Shown here: positions 25,476 to 31,844 of the stretch, piece by piece
Position numbering within the stretch: position 1 is the first letter of the stretch
Layout of the letters: every line of letters begins with the position of its first letter
Source: an uncultured Marinomonas sp.
GTDB lineage: Bacteria; Pseudomonadota; Gammaproteobacteria; Pseudomonadales; Marinomonadaceae
DNA: 42,974 nt
Direction: 5' to 3'
Assembly (NCBI GenBank): GCA_947493575.1
Contig: CANLRQ010000007.1
Span: 104,208-147,181 of the forward strand
Program-made: the position numbers and the translations under genes
Notes under the pieces: model-generated
The model's database searches: none
What the model saw: the letters and a program-made list of their open reading frames with translations, nothing else
Told to the model about the DNA's origin: nothing

Positions 25476-26234
25476 TTGACTCAGTTTCGTCCATGTATCG
25501 ACCTACATCAGGGTAAAGTGAAGCAAATTGTTGGCGGTAGCCTAAATGATAAGGGCGCAAAAGAAAACTTCATCAGCGAATACGATGCCAAGCACTATGC
25601 CTCTTTATATCGAGAGTATGGTTTATTGGGTGGGCATGTTATCGCTCTAGGAGAAGGTAACAAATCAGAGTCATTAGAAGCATTAAAAGCATACCCTCAA
25701 GGTCTGCAATTTGGTGGCGGAGTTACAGACAGGAATGCCGCTGATTTTCTTAATGCTGGAGCATCTCATCTAATAGTGACTTCTTTTTTATTTGAAAACG
25801 ATGAATTCTCTTGGGATAGACTCGATAAAATTAAAAGGGAAACAGGTACAGATCGCTTAGTGCTCGATCTAAGCTGCCGACGAACGAAAGAAGGCTGGAG
25901 CATTGCAACAAACCGCTGGCAAACCATTACCTCAACAAAGGTAAACAAAGAGAACCTAATAGAATTAGCGGATCATTGCGATGAGTTTTTAATACATGCG
26001 GCAGATGTAGAAGGCTTGCAATCGGGCATTGACGAAGAACTTGTCGCTTTACTGGGCAAATATTGCACGATTCCTGTTACTTATGCTGGAGGCGCTCGAA
26101 CAGCTGAAGATTTGCGTAAAGTGCACTTTCTTTCAAATGGTAAAGTAGACTTAACCATTGGTAGCGCTCTAGATATTTTTGGTGGCCAAGGGGTTACTTT
26201 AGAAGAATGTATTGAATGGAATAAACAAAACTAA
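25476..26234 (+). CDS. hisA: Eukaryotic-type HisA (HIS6-like ProFAR isomerase)
   Basis: Phosphoribosylformimino-AICAR isomerase, the fourth step of histidine synthesis. The frame opens at an ATG at 25398, but a TTG at 25476 has AAGGAG eight bases upstream and starts at the conserved TQFRPCIDLHQGKVKQIVGG, giving 252 residues. The protein resembles yeast HIS6 much more than ordinary bacterial HisA: VKQIVGGSL, HVIALGEGN, RLVLDLSCRRTKEG, ATNRWQTITS, FLIHAADVEGLQSGIDEELV, VTYAGGART and GKVDLTIGSALDIFGG. The expected acids are Asp9 and the Asp of LDLS and HAADVEG. It is a lone gene, outside any his operon, immediately after a MITE. Whether a standard hisA exists elsewhere cannot be seen. Confidence 0.88.
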   Translation: MTQFRPCIDLHQGKVKQIVGGSLNDKGAKENFISEYDAKHYASLYREYGLLGGHVIALGEGNKSESLEALKAYPQGLQFGGGVTDRNAADFLNAGASHLIVTSFLFENDEFSWDRLDKIKRETGTDRLVLDLSCRRTKEGWSIATNRWQTITSTKVNKENLIELADHCDEFLIHAADVEGLQSGIDEELVALLGKYCTIPVTYAGGARTAEDLRKVHFLSNGKVDLTIGSALDIFGGQGVTLEECIEWNKQN

Positions 26235-26267
26235 CTTTCTAGACGTTATGTTACTTTCACTTTCGAC

Positions 26268-26303
26268 GATCAATCAAAGTCTACCTCAAATCTTTGGTTG
26301 ATC
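26268..26303. repeat. 12-bp inverted repeat after hisA
   Basis: GATCAATCAAAG (26268-26279) and CTTTGGTTGATC (26292-26303) pair at 11 of 12 positions around a 12-nt loop, 34 bp after the hisA stop. No T-run follows, so it may slow or stabilise the mRNA 3' end rather than act as a true terminator. Confidence 0.55.
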
Positions 26304-26392
26304 AAGTATGCTTCTCGACTTGCCACTTTGCTTACCTCATAATTAACGCTCTTTTTCAATATGGGCTTTCAACGCCCTACCAGAGGCTTTTC

Positions 26393-27190
26393 ATGATCAG
26401 GTTACCCATTGGTTTTGTTATTCTGTCCTTGCTTATCAGTGCATGCTCCATGCAAACTCTAGATCAAAAAAGCGATTTAGCAGAACCGACAACACAGCCT
26501 AGCGAAGAAGCAATCAAAAAAGTAGCAATCAAAGAAGCAGAAATAGAAACGACACATATAAAAGAAACAGAAAAGACACAATTAACCCCAGTTAGTGAAT
26601 CCCTTGAAACACGTAATAATCGAATACAATTATTAAAAAATATAAGGGATGAGTTAACTTCCACCCTCACTGACAACATCACCGCTTTAAAAAGAAGAAC
26701 AGGAGTTGGCGCAGTCGTCATAGATACTAATTTCCTGACGCGGCATACTAATGATTTTAATGAAGTCCAAATCAAGTCAGAAATTGAGGCATTACACGAC
26801 CTAGATGTGCAAATTCAAAGAGAAGTAATACAGTTAGAACAACGCATTGCTCAACGAAAGGCCAGCCCCCAAAAAGCCGATTTAGTACAAATTTATGTAG
26901 CTGAAGCCACTATAGAGAAAGCAGATCAAATCTATAAAACATTGCCTTTAGTAGGAGAATGGACAAGGGGAGAAAGTAGAACCGTTCATATTAAAGATCG
27001 AGACCTATTTAACTCTCAGTTTTCAGAAAACATCACCATCAGTTTTTCAGAATCCTATAGGCTAATCATTAATGATCAAAACATTATGCAAGTTGATTCA
27101 AATACGGCTAAAAAAGACACTCTTTTTCAAATTAAGAGCCTTGATAAGACCGCAGATATTAGTGGTCAGATCAACTACAAAATCAAATAG
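26393..27190 (+). CDS. Predicted lipoprotein of unknown function
   Basis: I do not recognise a family. The frame is open from 26294, but the ATG at 26393 gives a clean lipoprotein signal: MIRLPIGFVILSLLISAC with Cys18 as the lipidation site. Position +2 is Ser, which favours the outer membrane in gammaproteobacteria. CAGAGG precedes the start by a few bases. The mature part begins with a flexible Thr/Glu/Lys-rich stretch, then a helical, probably coiled-coil region (about residues 70-150), and a C-terminal beta-rich part of about 100 residues. It lies between the hisA hairpin and the full MITE, in its own transcription unit. Confidence 0.7.
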   Translation: MIRLPIGFVILSLLISACSMQTLDQKSDLAEPTTQPSEEAIKKVAIKEAEIETTHIKETEKTQLTPVSESLETRNNRIQLLKNIRDELTSTLTDNITALKRRTGVGAVVIDTNFLTRHTNDFNEVQIKSEIEALHDLDVQIQREVIQLEQRIAQRKASPQKADLVQIYVAEATIEKADQIYKTLPLVGEWTRGESRTVHIKDRDLFNSQFSENITISFSESYRLIINDQNIMQVDSNTAKKDTLFQIKSLDKTADISGQINYKIK

Positions 27191-27212
27191 TGTCAATTTA
27201 AAAAATTTAGTT

Positions 27213-27362
27213 CTAGGGAAGGTGCGAATAGGTCTACTATGCTTCAGTCTTCTTTGTTGAGCATCTCGAAAATGGGCCTGCTATTCACATTCGATACTCG
27301 CCTCGAATAGCCGGCTTTTATCCACATGCTGAGGCAAAAGGACTTGTTCACACCTTCCCTAG
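27213..27362 (+). mobile_element. IS5-derived MITE, copy E (150 bp, both ends)
   Basis: The reference copy. CTAG precedes GGAAGGTGCGAATAGGTC, and the right end GACTTGTTCACACCTTCC is followed by CTAG. The ends match at 15 of 18 positions, and CTAG is a perfect duplication of a YTAR target. GGAAGGTGCGAA-type ends are those of the IS5 subgroup of the IS5 family (from memory). The interior of about 105 bp has a small TTCGA/TCGAA stem and no transposase, so it moves only with a helper. Copies A and D share its interior; B is a shortened form; C and F are single ends. Confidence 0.88.
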
Positions 27363-27415
27363 ACACAAAAAAGGGCTAAGGCATCGGTCAATGCGTTAAC
27401 CCCAATAATGGATTC

Positions 27416-27562
27416 TTATTTACTACAGGCTACAATTAGTAGCAGTATTGGAATATGTAAAAACAAAAACAACTGGTTTTCTGTCATAACAGCTAAGATA
27501 AAACTGCTTAAAGCCGCAACAGGAAACAATACTGTAGACATTCGATCCTTCTTAACTTTCAT
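27416..27562 (-). CDS. Small membrane protein, second copy after pspC
   Basis: A 48-codon gene. Almost the whole protein is hydrophobic, with two likely membrane helices (VLFPVAALSSFILAVM and LFLFLHIPILLLIVAC). Starting from its internal Met at 27541 it matches the membrane part of the neighbouring 73-residue protein at 24 of 41 positions, without gaps. GGGAGTG lies 6-12 bases before the ATG at 27562; the internal start at 27541 also has AAGGA before it and agrees with the paralogue, so a 41-residue product is possible. It ends at TAA without the PspC-like tail. It is the last gene of the psp operon. Function unknown; PspD-like by position only. Confidence 0.6.
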   Translation of the reverse strand: MKVKKDRMSTVLFPVAALSSFILAVMTENQLFLFLHIPILLLIVACSK

Positions 27563-27913
27563 AACATTCACTCCCTAGTTTTAGGAAAGTCATAGTCAAA
27601 ACTCAGTGTCGATGAAGCTGAATTCATGTCCACCTCCGTCACCCTTAAGGTTGCCCTAGTTAACCTCCCACTAAATACAGCCACCAATAATAATATTGAA
27701 GTATGTAAAAAGAAAAATAGCGGGTTGCCTGTCATCAGGGTTAAAACGATACTACTTAACATCGCAACACAAAATAAGACTATAGACATTTGACTCTCCT
27801 TAACTTCATAGACTTCAATCCTTGATCTTAGAAAACTCTCGTTCAAGATCAAATTTGGATGAAGTGACATGTCTTTCCATTTCCGTCACTCTTCGAGTGG
27901 CCTCAGCCAATCT
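27420..27913 (-). repeat. Tandem duplication: pspC tail plus small membrane gene (2 x 247 bp)
   Basis: Read leftward, the first unit (27913 to 27667) holds the last 32 codons of pspC, a short spacer with ribosome binding site, and the membrane part of small gene 1. The second unit (27666 to about 27420) repeats the same order: a pspC-tail-like stretch (RLTRATLRVTEV against RLAEATRRVTEM), a spacer, and the membrane part of small gene 2. From the Arg codon to the small-gene Met it is 124 bp in one unit and 125 bp in the other. The copies have diverged, so the event is not recent. Confidence 0.8.
27568..27789 (-). CDS. Chimeric small membrane protein with a PspC-like tail
   Basis: 73 residues. 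The frame is open further upstream, inside pspC, but the ATG at 27789 has AAGGAG before it. Residues 1-41 are hydrophobic with two membrane helices (VLFCVAMLSSIVLTLM; PLFFFLHTSILLLVAVF) and match the next gene downstream. Residues 42-73 (RLTRATLRVTEV...FDYDFPKTRE) match the last 32 residues of PspC next door (RLAEATRRVTEM...FDLEREFSKIKD). The junction is exactly where a tandem duplication would fuse small gene and pspC tail in frame. The tail has kept its reading frame and charged pattern, so it may be functional. The role is unknown; it might contact PspA as PspC does. Confidence 0.75.
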   Translation of the reverse strand: MSIVLFCVAMLSSIVLTLMTGNPLFFFLHTSILLLVAVFSGRLTRATLRVTEVDMNSASSTLSFDYDFPKTRE

Positions 27914-28264
27914 GTCTTTCGCTCGACGCAAACGCACATTTGCACTGTCAGAATACTTAAACATTTTTTTAGGTCGATAGCTGTGCTGACGCTCATCGTA
28001 TTCATATTCGTACTCATAAACGTCTTCCTGTGGCTTAGTATCTAAAAACCACCACAAGCCAATGTAAGCAATAACAACAAATCCACCTAAAAATAAAAAG
28101 CCACCAAAGGTCACTAATCGAACAACCCAAGTATCTACATCAAAATGGTCGGCCAAACCCGCACAGACTCCGGCAATATATCCTTTATCTTTATTACGGT
28201 ATAAGTTCATTCCCCAACCATTTTTTTGTTTCTCTTTTACATTACCTTTGCATTTGTATTTCAT
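27815..28264 (-). CDS. pspC: Phage-shock protein C
   Basis: Inner-membrane sensor that, with PspB, senses envelope stress and recruits PspA, releasing PspF. The start at 28264 is chosen because GAGGAAG lies five bases upstream; this gives 149 residues. The PspC domain follows (GYIAGVCAGLADHFDVDTWVVR, i.e. GVCAGLADHFDVD near residue 33, then a membrane helix VVIAYIGLWWFLD). The region after it contains a Glu/Tyr run (YEYEYEYDE), a basic KKMFKYS stretch and a helical, charged, leucine-zipper-like tail (RLAEATRRVTEMERHV). The tail is duplicated downstream. The operon order pspA-B-C is conserved. Confidence 0.93.
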   Translation of the reverse strand: MKYKCKGNVKEKQKNGWGMNLYRNKDKGYIAGVCAGLADHFDVDTWVVRLVTFGGFLFLGGFVVIAYIGLWWFLDTKPQEDVYEYEYEYDERQHSYRPKKMFKYSDSANVRLRRAKDRLAEATRRVTEMERHVTSSKFDLEREFSKIKD

Positions 28265-28290
28265 AATGTCTTCCTCATTAATCAATTCAA

Positions 28291-28560
28291 TTAAGATTGA
28301 TGATCTTGCTCACGGCTTCCATCTGAATTCTCTTTGTAACGCCAATCAGGGCTTTCAACATCTAGAATTTTTTCCAGAGTATCAATTCGATCGGTTAACT
28401 TATCCGCGACCATCAACAAAGATTCCAGCTCTTGTTTCTCCGACTGCTCTAGCCCCTTGGCTGCTCTTGTTTTACTTCTGTAATGCAAAAGTAACCATAA
28501 TGGCGCCACAACAGTCATAAAAATAATGGTTGGCACGAAAAAAAACACCGCCGTACTCAT
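28291..28560 (-). CDS. pspB: Phage-shock protein B
   Basis: Small inner-membrane partner of PspC in sensing membrane stress. It has 89 residues: one N-terminal transmembrane helix (FFFVPTIIFMTVVAPLWLLLHY, best seen as residues 5-26 ending APLWLLLHY), then a cytoplasmic coiled coil (LEQSEKQELESLLMVADKL...IDTLEKILDVESPDWRYKE). The PxWLxLHY and the D(A/V)E-x-P-x-W-R ending are PspB signatures. It extends about 14 residues past the E. coli protein with a polar tail. It lies between pspA and pspC in the same operon, 53 bp after pspA and 26 bp before the chosen pspC start. Confidence 0.93.
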   Translation of the reverse strand: MSTAVFFFVPTIIFMTVVAPLWLLLHYRSKTRAAKGLEQSEKQELESLLMVADKLTDRIDTLEKILDVESPDWRYKENSDGSREQDHQS

Positions 28561-28613
28561 ATTAAAATCCTTACTATAGAAAATGTGTTATTTATTGGGA
28601 CTTAAATAAAAAC

Positions 28614-29285
28614 CTAGTCTACTTTCGTCATTTTTTCTTTTAAGCGGGCTAACTCATCATTAATTTTGTCATCATTTTTTAATGAATCTATTTGAGACTT
28701 CAAATCCGTTTTGCTATCTGCACCAAGATCCATTGATTCCAATTGCCCTTCTAAATTATCCATACGGCGCTCAAAACGCTCAAATTTTTCAAATGCATTA
28801 TCAATGTCTGCTTTGTTATTTTGACGCTTCACTCGCAGGCGACTTTCAACACTGGATTGACGCATCACCATGGCTTTTTGTTTCGCTTTTGCATCTGTTA
28901 ATTTAGTTTGTAGCTGACCAACTTCTTCATTGAGGTGTGTTAAATGTTCATCCAAAGAACGTAACTCTTCATCCACTAAATCAATTTCTTGCTCGGCTTG
29001 CTGTTTTTCATTTAATGCGGCGCGGGCCAAATCTTCACGACCTTTTTCAATCGCCAACATCGCTTTTTTCTCCCATTCAGAAGACTCTTGACGCATTCTA
29101 TCCAATCGTCTTCCGGTTGTTTTACGATCTGCGATCACCCTAGCAGAGCTAGAACGCACCTCAACTAAAGTCTCCTCCATTTCCTGAATCATCATGCGAA
29201 TCATTTTTTGCGGATCTTCCGCTTTATCTAATAACGCAGTTAAGTTGCTGTTAATAATATCTGTCATTCTTGAAAAAATACCCAT
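28614..29285 (-). CDS. pspA: Phage-shock protein A
   Basis: ESCRT-III-like membrane-remodelling protein that protects the inner membrane under stress and, in the absence of stress, binds and inhibits PspF. It has 223 residues (E. coli 222), nearly all helical: the N-terminal amphipathic helix (MGIFSRMTDIINSNL), LLDKAEDPQKMIRMMIQEME, then long coiled coils (RSSSARVIADRKT; QAEQEIDLVDEELRSLDEHL) and the closing KMTKVD. AGGATTT lies before the ATG. It is the first gene of the leftward pspABC unit and is preceded by a sigma-54 type promoter. Confidence 0.97.
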   Translation of the reverse strand: MGIFSRMTDIINSNLTALLDKAEDPQKMIRMMIQEMEETLVEVRSSSARVIADRKTTGRRLDRMRQESSEWEKKAMLAIEKGREDLARAALNEKQQAEQEIDLVDEELRSLDEHLTHLNEEVGQLQTKLTDAKAKQKAMVMRQSSVESRLRVKRQNNKADIDNAFEKFERFERRMDNLEGQLESMDLGADSKTDLKSQIDSLKNDDKINDELARLKEKMTKVD

Positions 29286-29345
29286 ATCTAAATCCTCATA
29301 ACGTGTTTGAAGTAATGTATTTGTATAAAACCTGATTCACTTATT

Positions 29346-29360
29346 ACACACATCGTGCCA
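29346..29360 (-). promoter_or_regulatory. Sigma-54 promoter of pspA
   Basis: On the minus strand, TGGCACGATGTGTGT has GG at -24 and GT at -12 with the required 10-base gap. TGGCACG is a full consensus half; the -12 half is GTGT in place of TTGC, so it may be weak without activation. It ends 61 bp upstream of the pspA start codon and points toward pspA. Confidence 0.75.
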
Positions 29361-29437
29361 AAAAATATAACCCTTTGATTTAAAATGATAAAAACTAAAA
29401 GCAGTGATTTTTAAAGAAATAACAAGGCACTTTATGT

Positions 29438-29450
29438 GGTTAAAATAACC
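29438..29450. promoter_or_regulatory. Candidate PspF enhancer site between pspA and pspF
   Basis: GGTTA-AAA-TAACC is a perfect 5-bp inverted repeat about 80-90 bp upstream of the -24 box of pspA, the usual distance for a PspF upstream activating site. Its right half is part of the word ATAACCCTTTAA, which recurs as ATAACCCTTTGA at 29367-29378. A similar GGTATATATAACC lies at 29480-29492 beside the pspF start codon. Binding here would also repress pspF, as is known for E. coli. Confidence 0.45.
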
Positions 29451-29493
29451 CTTTAATGGTATAAAAAACTATAAAAATTGGTATATATAACCT

Positions 29494-30507
29494 ATGAATA
29501 CTCAAACACAGCGAATTATTGGTAGCTCACAATCTTTATCAGACGCATTAGATCACACTTCATTATTGGCAAAAATTAATCGCCCTATTCTAATTTGTGG
29601 TGAGCGCGGCAGTGGGAAGGAGCTTATAGCACAACGATTGCACTACCTTTCTGATCGATGGGAGCAGCCATATGTAGCCATAAACTGTGCTGCAATCAGT
29701 GAAAACCTAATGGAAAGTGAGCTTTTTGGCCATGAAGCAGGAGCATTTACGGGGGCTTCCAAGCCTCACATAGGTCATTTTGAGCGCTCTGATAAAGGCA
29801 CCCTCTTTCTAGATGAGCTTGGAACTATGTCACTACGGCTGCAAGAAAAGCTGCTTAGATTAATTGAATACGGAGAGTTTGAGCGCTTAGGTGGCAGTAA
29901 AACCATCTCAGTCGACGTAAGAGTCATCGCGGCAACCAATGCTAACCTAGTAGATATGAGTCAAACTGGAGAGTTTCGTGCCGATCTACTGGATCGCCTC
30001 GCCTTTGATGTTATTCGAGTTCCACCACTTAGAGATCGACTTGAGGATATTGAAGAGCTTGCCAATTTTTTTGCTTTAAAACTCTCCACAGAACTTGAGT
30101 GGGATTATTTTCCAGGTTTTACTCACTTCGCCTTAGAGAGCCTTAAAGAGTATCAATGGCCGGGAAATATAAGGGAGCTAAAAAATGTCATTGAACGCTC
30201 AGTGTATCGTTGGGGGGAGCAAGACTCTCCCGTGGATAGCGTGATTATAAACCCTTTCCACTCAAACCCAATCGATTCCAGTGGAGTAGCGAGCAATCTA
30301 GAAACCACCACAACTAAGAACCTCAATCAGCCAGCATCCATGATCAATTCAAATCTAAGTCTAAAAGAGCAAACGGAGCAACTTCAAATTCAATTAGTCA
30401 AAAATGCACTGGATAACAATCAATATAACCAAAAAAAAGCGGCACAAACTCTAGGGCTGAGTTACGATCAAATCAGAGGATTAATAAGAAAGCACAACTT
30501 ATCTTAA
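29494..30507 (+). CDS. pspF: Sigma-54 dependent activator PspF
   Basis: Enhancer-binding AAA+ protein that drives sigma-54 transcription of pspA; held inactive by PspA. It has 337 residues and no N-terminal receiver or sensor domain, as in PspF. Walker A is GERGSGKE (near residue 37), the sigma-54-contacting loop is GAFTGA (near residue 86), and Walker B is GTLFLDEL. The C-terminal Fis-like helix-turn-helix is KKAAQTLGLSYDQIRGLI. A poorly conserved linker of about 50 residues rich in Ser, Asn and Thr joins the two. It is divergent from pspA, the standard arrangement, so the shared 208 bp carry both controls. Confidence 0.96.
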   Translation: MNTQTQRIIGSSQSLSDALDHTSLLAKINRPILICGERGSGKELIAQRLHYLSDRWEQPYVAINCAAISENLMESELFGHEAGAFTGASKPHIGHFERSDKGTLFLDELGTMSLRLQEKLLRLIEYGEFERLGGSKTISVDVRVIAATNANLVDMSQTGEFRADLLDRLAFDVIRVPPLRDRLEDIEELANFFALKLSTELEWDYFPGFTHFALESLKEYQWPGNIRELKNVIERSVYRWGEQDSPVDSVIINPFHSNPIDSSGVASNLETTTTKNLNQPASMINSNLSLKEQTEQLQIQLVKNALDNNQYNQKKAAQTLGLSYDQIRGLIRKHNLS

Positions 30508-30540
30508 ACCAAAAAACTCAATCACTATGTTTTAGAAAAC

Positions 30541-31449
30541 TTATTTAAACCGCTTTAACAACTGTTTAGCGATAACAGGAAGAAGATAAGTTGGCGCTTG
30601 AATAGCACCGGCTAGAGGTAAAAAAGCAGGCCCCAAAAGTGCTCCAGCAATAGTATAAGTTAGCAATACATTTCTATTCGCGGAAGTCACCGCTGCAACT
30701 AGCGCAAGCTCAATACCTCGTTGACGATATAAAAAATAACCACTTATAAAAAACACAGCACATAACAAGGTAGCAATTGCCAAATATTGATAGGCGATAA
30801 GAGGACTTTCATCCCACATCAAACGAAAATCGCCAATCAAACCGAATGGGAAAGCAAATACCAACAATACAGTATAAGGAGAGACTGTTTTTAGGAAAGT
30901 GGCTACCTTTTGCGGCGCAAACAAATAATGCAGTAAAAAAGAAGAAAACATTGGACCAAATACAAAAATAATTAAGCGGATACAATAACTTTGAATATCC
31001 AACGCGATATCACCCGATTGAGTCACTAATAGCAGAACATATATTGCTATAGGCAAAACCAGCGTACTGGCAATAGTCATAGCCATCGCCAGCATAACAT
31101 CCAGACCTAGAACTCGAACAATTGCAGGGGTTGCAAATAAAGACCCTGTCGCTGCAACGGCCCCAATTGCCAACACAAGCTCATCATTAACTTGCATCGC
31201 CCAGGCAACTCCCACACAAAAAGTCGTTAAACCAAATGCATGATAAAAAGCATATTGCCAAACAAGAGGCTTCATCATCATTCTAATTAATGTCGACTGC
31301 TTCATGCTTAACAGCGTTAATACCATTAAACTAAACAAAACATAAGGAAGAAAAGGAAAGAGTAACGCTGAATACTGAGGGAAAGAAAAGCCAAGAAGAG
31401 CTGCAATAAACATAAACACCAAAGAGTGCTTAATCAAAAAAGAAAACAT
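30541..31449 (-). CDS. BASS-type (bile acid:Na+ symporter-like) membrane transporter
   Basis: A 302-residue integral membrane protein with about ten hydrophobic helices. The overall pattern, with GAVAATGSLFATPAIVRVLG in the middle and TSANRNVLLTYTIAGALLG near the C terminus, resembles the bile acid:sodium symporter (SBF/BASS) superfamily, whose core helices cross near such Gly/Pro/Asn-rich motifs. The substrate cannot be inferred. It converges on pspF (33 bp between stops) and shows no partner gene. An auxin-efflux-like (AEC) carrier is the main alternative. Confidence 0.65.
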   Translation of the reverse strand: MFSFLIKHSLVFMFIAALLGFSFPQYSALLFPFLPYVLFSLMVLTLLSMKQSTLIRMMMKPLVWQYAFYHAFGLTTFCVGVAWAMQVNDELVLAIGAVAATGSLFATPAIVRVLGLDVMLAMAMTIASTLVLPIAIYVLLLVTQSGDIALDIQSYCIRLIIFVFGPMFSSFLLHYLFAPQKVATFLKTVSPYTVLLVFAFPFGLIGDFRLMWDESPLIAYQYLAIATLLCAVFFISGYFLYRQRGIELALVAAVTSANRNVLLTYTIAGALLGPAFLPLAGAIQAPTYLLPVIAKQLLKRFK

Positions 31450-31529
31450 AGACAGATCACTAAGAGAAAGGAAATCATACCATCATTCAATGGCAACCTT
31501 TAAAAACTACTGAAGCTTATACCAACAAA

Positions 31530-31745
31530 CTAACGTTTATAAGAATAAATTTTATTCTCTTCTGGTAGCTCGGGTGTTTCTACAGGCCAACTTTTACGAG
31601 CAAGATCAAATGCATCCCGCAAACTAGATAATTCATCCGAGGAAACGTATTGTTGTATATCACTATTTGGTAAGCTACAGCCTTCACTTTTGTCATTCGA
31701 CCTTGTTACATTCGAGACCGGAAAGCGTACTATTTTATTAGCCAT
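31530..31745 (-). CDS. Hypothetical 71-residue protein
   Basis: I do not recognise it. The product is soluble, polar and mildly acidic, with a basic start (MANKIVRFPVSN), a helical middle (SSDELSSLRDAFDLARKSW) and an acidic, proline-bearing end (PVETPELPEENKIYSYKR). There is no signal peptide, membrane segment or metal motif. The ribosome binding site (AGAGAAAATTT before ATG) is weak. It sits alone between the transporter gene and yaaA, about 80 bp upstream of the transporter start. The amphipathic middle and its composition look like a real protein, but conservation would have to be tested. Confidence 0.5.
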   Translation of the reverse strand: MANKIVRFPVSNVTRSNDKSEGCSLPNSDIQQYVSSDELSSLRDAFDLARKSWPVETPELPEENKIYSYKR

Positions 31746-31844
31746 AAATTTTCTCTATTGCATCCATCTCTAGATATCTATAGTAACTCTATGGATAATC
31801 TTTAACAAACGCAATCCTCAAACAGATAAACTCTTGGAAAAGCT

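Noticed and set aside
26294..26392. 33-residue N-terminal extension of the lipoprotein
   Set aside because: It begins in the stem of the hairpin at 26268-26303, lacks a ribosome binding site, and would bury the lipoprotein signal. The ATG at 26393 gives a proper signal peptide.
27790..27870. 27-residue extension of the chimeric small protein into pspC
   Set aside because: It would overlap the 3' end of pspC in another frame; the ATG at 27789 has AAGGAG and matches its paralogue.
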